DNA of 64,000 bases from Bacteroidota bacterium (GTDB lineage: Bacteria > Bacteroidota > Bacteroidia > NS11-12g > UBA955): contig JAURFW010000001.1 in NCBI GenBank assembly GCA_030834125.1, positions 68,821-132,820 on the forward strand, given 5' to 3'. The notes below the pieces were generated by a model. It was not told the origin of the DNA. It worked only from the letters and a program-made list of their open reading frames with translations, and did no database searches. The position numbers and the translations under genes are program-made. This document shows positions 59,892 to 64,000 of this stretch, in pieces (positions within the stretch are counted from its first letter, which is position 1; each line of letters opens with the position of its first letter).

Positions 59892-60386
59892 TTATGAAAG
59901 GTAAACTTGCAAGTTACTAGTATCTGAATTGTCAAAATACACATGATCTTTCAGGGTTGTAGAAACTGACAATCCTGAATAATTTGCATATACTGGAAAG
60001 CTTCTATATTCACGAACAGCAAGAAAAGAAGTTTCGATCCGTTTAAAGGATTCATTAAAACATTGACTTACCGCCAACATTGCAGTTCTTCCCGAATTCA
60101 ATACATCATCAACAATAATTACTGATGAATTTTTTTCTACTTTAGTCCAAACGGGAGATGAAACAACGATATCATTTTCAATAACTAATTGCAACTTATT
60201 AGATACTGTAATACCAGTAATTTCATTTAAATGTTTCTCTAATAATTCCACTAAAAAGTAACCACGTTCATTTAATCCCAATAAAATAATTGGTAAATCA
60301 TCAACATGATTTTCTGCAATTTCAAGAGATATTCTCTTTAAAATATTATGAATCTCCCTGTGATTTAAGATGTACTGTTTCCCCAT
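59892..60386 (-). CDS. PyrR-like phosphoribosyltransferase family protein
   Basis: About 164 aa from the ATG at 60386. PRPP loop IIVDDVLNSGRTAMLAV is intact; the N-terminal ILLGLNERGYFLVELLE and central ETSFLAVREYRSFPVYANY resemble PyrR but with differences in the flexible loop. It is a second PRTase in this window beside PyrR at 361-909; the substrate base is unknown. It follows the HscB-like gene by 22 bases on the same strand and may be transcribed with rseP. Confidence 0.85.
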   Translation of the reverse strand: MGKQYILNHREIHNILKRISLEIAENHVDDLPIILLGLNERGYFLVELLEKHLNEITGITVSNKLQLVIENDIVVSSPVWTKVEKNSSVIIVDDVLNSGRTAMLAVSQCFNESFKRIETSFLAVREYRSFPVYANYSGLSVSTTLKDHVYFDNSDTSNLQVYLS

Positions 60387-60408
60387 CTTCTTCAAATTTA
60401 ATGAATTG

Positions 60409-60888
60409 TTACAACTCTTCTATTCCTTGAAAGTTTTTTCTGAGTCGATCAAAATATTTATACCTTTGAAACCAATCGATAATAAACAATTTATTATTTT
60501 CTTTTTCTATACCAATTTGTTTAACTGATTGATCAATTTCTTGAAATTCAAGATTTAGATTTATTTCAAATTCAGTTAATCTTTTTTTTGCTTCGTCTTT
60601 ACTATTAGTGTCTGAAATCAAATCGTTCAACTCCATCATATCCATTAAAAAATCTGAAGGCAATGGATAATCCCTTAAATTAATTTTGAAAATATTATCA
60701 ATAATATAAAAAATACGCTTTTCTCTAATTTTGAGAATCTCATAGGCCCTATTAATTACTTCTGAGTCCTGTTCAACACCGCCATTATCAATATGAGAAC
60801 CTTGTTGCAGTTTAATATATTTTTTTCTTAAATCCTTTAAATCTGGATTTAATTCTATCTTAGTATCAAACAGTTCGAAAGGATTCAT
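60409..60888 (-). CDS. HscB-like J-domain co-chaperone, HPD replaced by HID
   Basis: 159 aa. The layout is that of HscB: N-terminal J domain (MNPFELFDTKIELNPDLKDL, RKKYIKLQQG), then AYEILKIREKRIFYIIDN and the C-terminal helical domain with DFLMDMMELNDLI. The J-domain HPD tripeptide, needed to stimulate Hsp70, reads HID (His32, Ile33, Asp34). If this is real the protein may have lost or changed its ability to trigger HscA. No IscU, HscA or ferredoxin genes are nearby. Its ATG overlaps the rseP stop. Confidence 0.82.
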   Translation of the reverse strand: MNPFELFDTKIELNPDLKDLRKKYIKLQQGSHIDNGGVEQDSEVINRAYEILKIREKRIFYIIDNIFKINLRDYPLPSDFLMDMMELNDLISDTNSKDEAKKRLTEFEINLNLEFQEIDQSVKQIGIEKENNKLFIIDWFQRYKYFDRLRKNFQGIEEL

Positions 60889-62228
60889 TAGAAACCTAAT
60901 GCTCTTGATATATCTACCCAGAAAATAAATACGAACAAACTGAGGAGAATGGCCATTCCTATTATTTGCCCAACATATAGCACCTTATCACTTACAGGTC
61001 GACCTGAAATTATTTCATACAGTAAAAAAACAACATGACCACCATCGAGCGCTGGTATTGGTAGGATATTCATTAAAGCTAAAGCGAGTGAAATCAATGC
61101 TGTTATTTCCCAAAAATTTACCCAATCCCAAACAGGACCATACATTTGTGCAATACCTACAGGTCCTGCTAGTGAGTTTTTCGCATTTACTTTACCCGTA
61201 ACTACTTTAGATAATCCTTTTAAATTGGCCTCAATCAAGGAATAAGACTTGCTACACCCTATTCCAATTGATTCAAACAATCCGTAACTTATTTTTTTTT
61301 CAAGGCCTTTAAAACCTATAAATTCAGGTTGAAAACCAAGTGTTCCGTCTGCGTTTACTGTTACAGTTGTTGTCTTTTCCTCTCCACCCCTTGTATATTC
61401 AATTTTTGTTTCTTTTCCTTTATAGGCTGCAATTACCTCTTTAAATTCAAAGAAAGACAATACTGAAATTGTATCAATTCTAATAATTTTATCATTCATT
61501 AACAAACCACCCTTGTCAGCTGGGCTACCCGATACAACTCGCTTTAAGGCAAAACCAAATCTTGGAGAAATAAAAGGTAATTCAGCATCGAATTTTACCA
61601 AATTTTCAAGATCTTTTGGCAAAATAATGGTTGTATCCTTTCCATTTCTAATCAATTCAACTTTTTTAACATCTTGCATTATGAAATCTGGATTTCCAAA
61701 TTCAGCAATTAAATTATCTACATTCTTATTGTTTAACCTTAGTATTTGATCACCAGTTTGTAAGCCAATTGCTCGAGCATTTGGACTTGCATAAATTCCA
61801 CCCTTTTGATTTATTTTTTCGTTTGGAATAAACGTGTCACCTTTAACAAATGTTAATGTTGAGATTATTACAATACCGAGTACAACGTTTACTACAACCC
61901 CACCGATCATAACAATTAATCGCTGCCAAGCAGGTTTAGATCTAAATTCCCAAGGTTGAGGCTCAGAAGCTAACTGATCTTTATCTAGGCTCTCATCTAC
62001 CATACCTGCTATTTTTACATATCCCCCAAGAGGCAACCAACCCACACCATATTCAGTATCGCCTTTTTTAAATTTGAATAATTTCACCCCAAAAGCATCG
62101 AAAAACAAGTAAAACTTTTCTACCCTAATGCCGAATGCACGAGCTGCTAAAAAATGACCCAACTCGTGTAGAGTTACAAGAATTGCTAATGCAGCAAAGA
62201 ATTGAACAATTGTAATTATCGTACTCAT
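60888..62228 (-). CDS. rseP: Site-2 intramembrane metalloprotease RseP
   Basis: 446 aa. Zinc motif HELGH (His21, Glu22, His25) in the first transmembrane helix; two PDZ domains follow (NARAIGLQTGDQILRLN and FALKRVVSGSPADKGGLLMN), then the NILPIPALDGGH motif with the third zinc ligand in the late helix. RseP cleaves anti-sigma factors and signal-peptide remnants within the membrane. A TACTTTTG promoter box lies 10 bases before the ATG. It heads the unit with the HscB-like and PRTase genes. Confidence 0.94.
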   Translation of the reverse strand: MSTIITIVQFFAALAILVTLHELGHFLAARAFGIRVEKFYLFFDAFGVKLFKFKKGDTEYGVGWLPLGGYVKIAGMVDESLDKDQLASEPQPWEFRSKPAWQRLIVMIGGVVVNVVLGIVIISTLTFVKGDTFIPNEKINQKGGIYASPNARAIGLQTGDQILRLNNKNVDNLIAEFGNPDFIMQDVKKVELIRNGKDTTIILPKDLENLVKFDAELPFISPRFGFALKRVVSGSPADKGGLLMNDKIIRIDTISVLSFFEFKEVIAAYKGKETKIEYTRGGEEKTTTVTVNADGTLGFQPEFIGFKGLEKKISYGLFESIGIGCSKSYSLIEANLKGLSKVVTGKVNAKNSLAGPVGIAQMYGPVWDWVNFWEITALISLALALMNILPIPALDGGHVVFLLYEIISGRPVSDKVLYVGQIIGMAILLSLFVFIFWVDISRALGF

Positions 62229-62238
62229 ATTAAAAAAA

Positions 62239-62246
62239 CAAAAGTA
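62239..62246 (-). promoter_or_regulatory. Promoter -7 box (TACTTTTG) of rseP
   Basis: Perfect TAnnTTTG on the minus strand with TTG at 62266-62264 as a -33 candidate, a spacer of 17 bases. One of the most complete promoters in the window. Confidence 0.55.
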
Positions 62247-62295
62247 GTGCTATCCTAACAAAACAACGACTTAATAACGCGGAAAATACAAATAA

Positions 62296-62739
62296 TTAAG
62301 ATGAAAAATCCTTGTAGATTTTATAATGAGGTATTCCTACTTCAATAAATTCATTTCCGATTGTGCAATATCCTAATTTTAAATAAAAATCCAAAGATGT
62401 TTTTCTTGCGTTCATTTCAATTCTAAAAATACCCATATTTTGTATTTTCTTTTCGATATTAGTAATTAATGATGTACCAATACCCAAGCTTTGATATTTA
62501 CCATGGGTAGCCACCTGCCTTATTTTAACGCAATTTTCCAATAAAACACAATTTGCAGAACTAACTAAAAATTCTCCCATGAAAATACCAAATACCCTTT
62601 CATCGGTTTCTTTAAATAAGTCTAAAGAATTTAAGTGAAGGTTTAGTGGCTTCCTCAAAATTTCATAGCGTAAGGCAACGGATTGAATCCAGTCATTGGA
62701 TTTAAACTCTATTTCTTTAAAATTATGCTTCACAAACAC
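62296..62739 (-). CDS. GNAT-family N-acetyltransferase
   Basis: 147 aa acetyl-CoA-dependent acetyltransferase. Acetyl-CoA motif A: VRQVATHGKYQSLGIGTSLIT (in parts: VATHGKYQSLGIG), followed by IEMNARKTSLDFYLKLGY. The substrate is unknown. The start is GTG at 62739 or the in-frame GTG at 62733; it overlaps the malic enzyme stop by 17 bases, so it is translated after that gene. Confidence 0.88.
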   Translation of the reverse strand: MFVKHNFKEIEFKSNDWIQSVALRYEILRKPLNLHLNSLDLFKETDERVFGIFMGEFLVSSANCVLLENCVKIRQVATHGKYQSLGIGTSLITNIEKKIQNMGIFRIEMNARKTSLDFYLKLGYCTIGNEFIEVGIPHYKIYKDFSS

Positions 62740-64000
62740 CTAATGCCACCATATTCATAATTTCACGAACGTTAGAACTATGATGAAGTATATGTACTAC
62801 TTTATTAAATCCTAAAAGTACAGGTCCAATTGCCTCAGCACTTCCCATTGTTCTCAATAATTGGTATGCCGCATTTGCGCTGTTAAGGTCAGAAAATATA
62901 AAGACATTTGCTCTAGAATCTCCCAACTTATTGAATGGATATAATTCCATACGTTGAACTCCATCTATAGCAAAAACAGGTTGCATTTCTCCATCTACCA
63001 TAATTTTAGGATCGTTTTCATGTAAACGATCAACAACTCTTCTTATTTTATTTGGAGAATCGCCAGCATTAGAACCAAAATTTGAATAAGAAATCATTGC
63101 AATTCTAGGTTCTATTTGAAAATCCCTAACTCTTTTATCCATTGTTTTAACCAACTGATAAAGATCTTCTTCAGTAAGATTTATATTTACCGTAGTATCT
63201 GCAAAAAATAAAGGTCCAAATTTGGTCATCATTATGTGCATTCCTGCAATTTTATCCATACCTGGCTTTAGTCCAATTGTACTCAATGCTGGCTTTAAGG
63301 CCAATGGATAGGATCTCGTTAAACCCGAAATAAAGACATCAGCCTCACCGGTTTCGACCATCATAGAACCATAATAATTCCTATTTCTCATCTGATATTC
63401 TGCTTCATATTGGGTTACTCCTTTTCTTCCTCTTTTATTGAAGAATTTGGCACCAAATTCAGCTCGTTTTTCATCCATTCTTCTAGGGTCAATAATTTCA
63501 ACATTTGGAATGTTAATATTATTGTTTTCCATCATTTTATCTATGACCTCTTTTTTTCCCAATAATATTGGAGTTGCAATTTTATCAGTAACACACCCTT
63601 GAGCCGCCCTTAATATTCTAACATTATCCGCTTCAGCGAAAACTACTCTTTTCGGTTTGCGTTTTGCTTTAATCATGAGTCTATTGACAAAATCGTTATC
63701 AATTCCTAAACGCTTTCGCAAAGACTCTTTGTAATCATTCCAATTAGTAATTGGTACTTTGGCTACACCAGATTCCATAGCGGCCTTAGCTACTGCTGGA
63801 GCCACAGTTGTAATTAACCTCGGATCCATAGGTTTTGGAATAATGTAATTAGGGCCAAAATTCATTTGTGTTTCATTGTAGGCCATCATCACTACCTCCG
63901 GAACAGGCTCATGGGCTAACTCTGCAATTGCCCTAACCGCAGCCAACTTCATTTCTTCATTAATCGTAGTTGCTCTTACATCTAAAGCACCTCTAAAAAT
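62723..64000 (-). CDS. maeB: NADP-dependent malic enzyme with phosphotransacetylase domain (MaeB), partial
   Basis: C-terminal 425 or so residues; the gene continues past the right edge. The frame is open through base 64000 (the edge reads IFRGALDVRATTINEEMKLA). The first part is the end of the malic enzyme NAD-binding domain (MAYNETQMNFGPNYIIPKPM), followed by a phosphate-acetyltransferase-like domain (KRVVFAEADNVRILRAA, ADVFISGLTRSYPLALKPAL, FFADTTVNINLTEEDLYQLV). MaeB oxidatively decarboxylates malate to pyruvate; its PTA domain is regulatory. The Met at 63952 is internal, not a start. Confidence 0.92.
   Translation of the reverse strand: MFRGALDVRATTINEEMKLAAVRAIAELAHEPVPEVVMMAYNETQMNFGPNYIIPKPMDPRLITTVAPAVAKAAMESGVAKVPITNWNDYKESLRKRLGIDNDFVNRLMIKAKRKPKRVVFAEADNVRILRAAQGCVTDKIATPILLGKKEVIDKMMENNNINIPNVEIIDPRRMDEKRAEFGAKFFNKRGRKGVTQYEAEYQMRNRNYYGSMMVETGEADVFISGLTRSYPLALKPALSTIGLKPGMDKIAGMHIMMTKFGPLFFADTTVNINLTEEDLYQLVKTMDKRVRDFQIEPRIAMISYSNFGSNAGDSPNKIRRVVDRLHENDPKIMVDGEMQPVFAIDGVQRMELYPFNKLGDSRANVFIFSDLNSANAAYQLLRTMGSAEAIGPVLLGFNKVVHILHHSSNVREIMNMVALGVCEA

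Overview
The window is a compact, AT-rich stretch of chromosome from a member of the Bacteroidota, most probably a Flavobacteriales-like bacterium. The evidence is two type IX secretion cargo proteins (a type A C-terminal signal near 33.3 kb and a type B signal near 57.4 kb), lineage-typical genes (DUF349 protein, GxxExxY protein, SAM-hydrolase/PhoH/PurC block, CcmC-CcmD-CcmE-CcmF heme genes), promoters of the Bacteroidota form TAnnTTTG or TAnnTTCG, few Shine-Dalgarno sequences and frequent TTG/GTG starts. I count 63 protein genes, two of them cut by the window edges. I see no tRNA, rRNA, CRISPR array, insertion sequence or prophage, and no gene-free gap over 300 bases. The longest gap is about 190 bases, at 29175-29366.

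Layout. 0-1.3 kb: pyrimidine genes (pyrB, pyrR) with an EVE-domain protein. 1.4-8.8 kb: LexA-like repressor, pyruvate dehydrogenase E1 alpha, TPR protein, ribH, DUF349 protein, methyltransferase-like protein, thioesterase, BrkB-type membrane protein and DciA-like protein. 8.8-13.4 kb: amino acid permease, then a three-gene cassette of Cys-pair proteins (small exported protein, HMA-domain lipoprotein, TonB-dependent receptor) that looks like a metal-handling system. 13.4-20 kb: DUF2520 protein, then proline dehydrogenase and ccmC-D-E-F in one operon. 20-28.8 kb: dnaX, redox, SDR, MarC, glycosyltransferase, dapD, S9 peptidase and HMG-CoA lyase. 28.8-35.2 kb: XRE regulator with a dyad-rich upstream region, LytS/LytTR two-component pair, LTA-synthase-like sulfatase and an NHL/PKD secreted protein. 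35-43.7 kb: purC, phoH, SAM hydrolase, GlcD-like oxidase, a second two-component pair, flavoprotein and glycosyltransferase. 43.7-54.5 kb: dnaE, lipoprotein, recF, alanine dehydrogenase, transglycosylase, purN, Met/Cys PLP enzyme, TIGR02757 protein and thioredoxin. 54.5-64 kb: DUF58 protein, pyrC, GxxExxY protein, T9SS type B protein, second PyrR-like phosphoribosyltransferase, divergent HscB, RseP, GNAT protein and malic enzyme.

Most of this is conserved housekeeping content and I did not find a clear new multi-gene system. The best candidates are: (1) the Cys-pair cassette at 10538-13429; (2) a palindrome core ATACGGTAT found both upstream of that cassette's HMA gene and upstream of the XRE regulator at 29 kb; (3) a LexA-like self-cleaving repressor with an 8-1-8 palindrome inside its own promoter; (4) a terminator-grade hairpin inside the 5' coding region of the sulfatase gene; and (5) several genes whose start codon lies 3-6 bases after the -7 box, suggesting leaderless mRNAs.

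All family assignments come from reading motifs. No database search was run.
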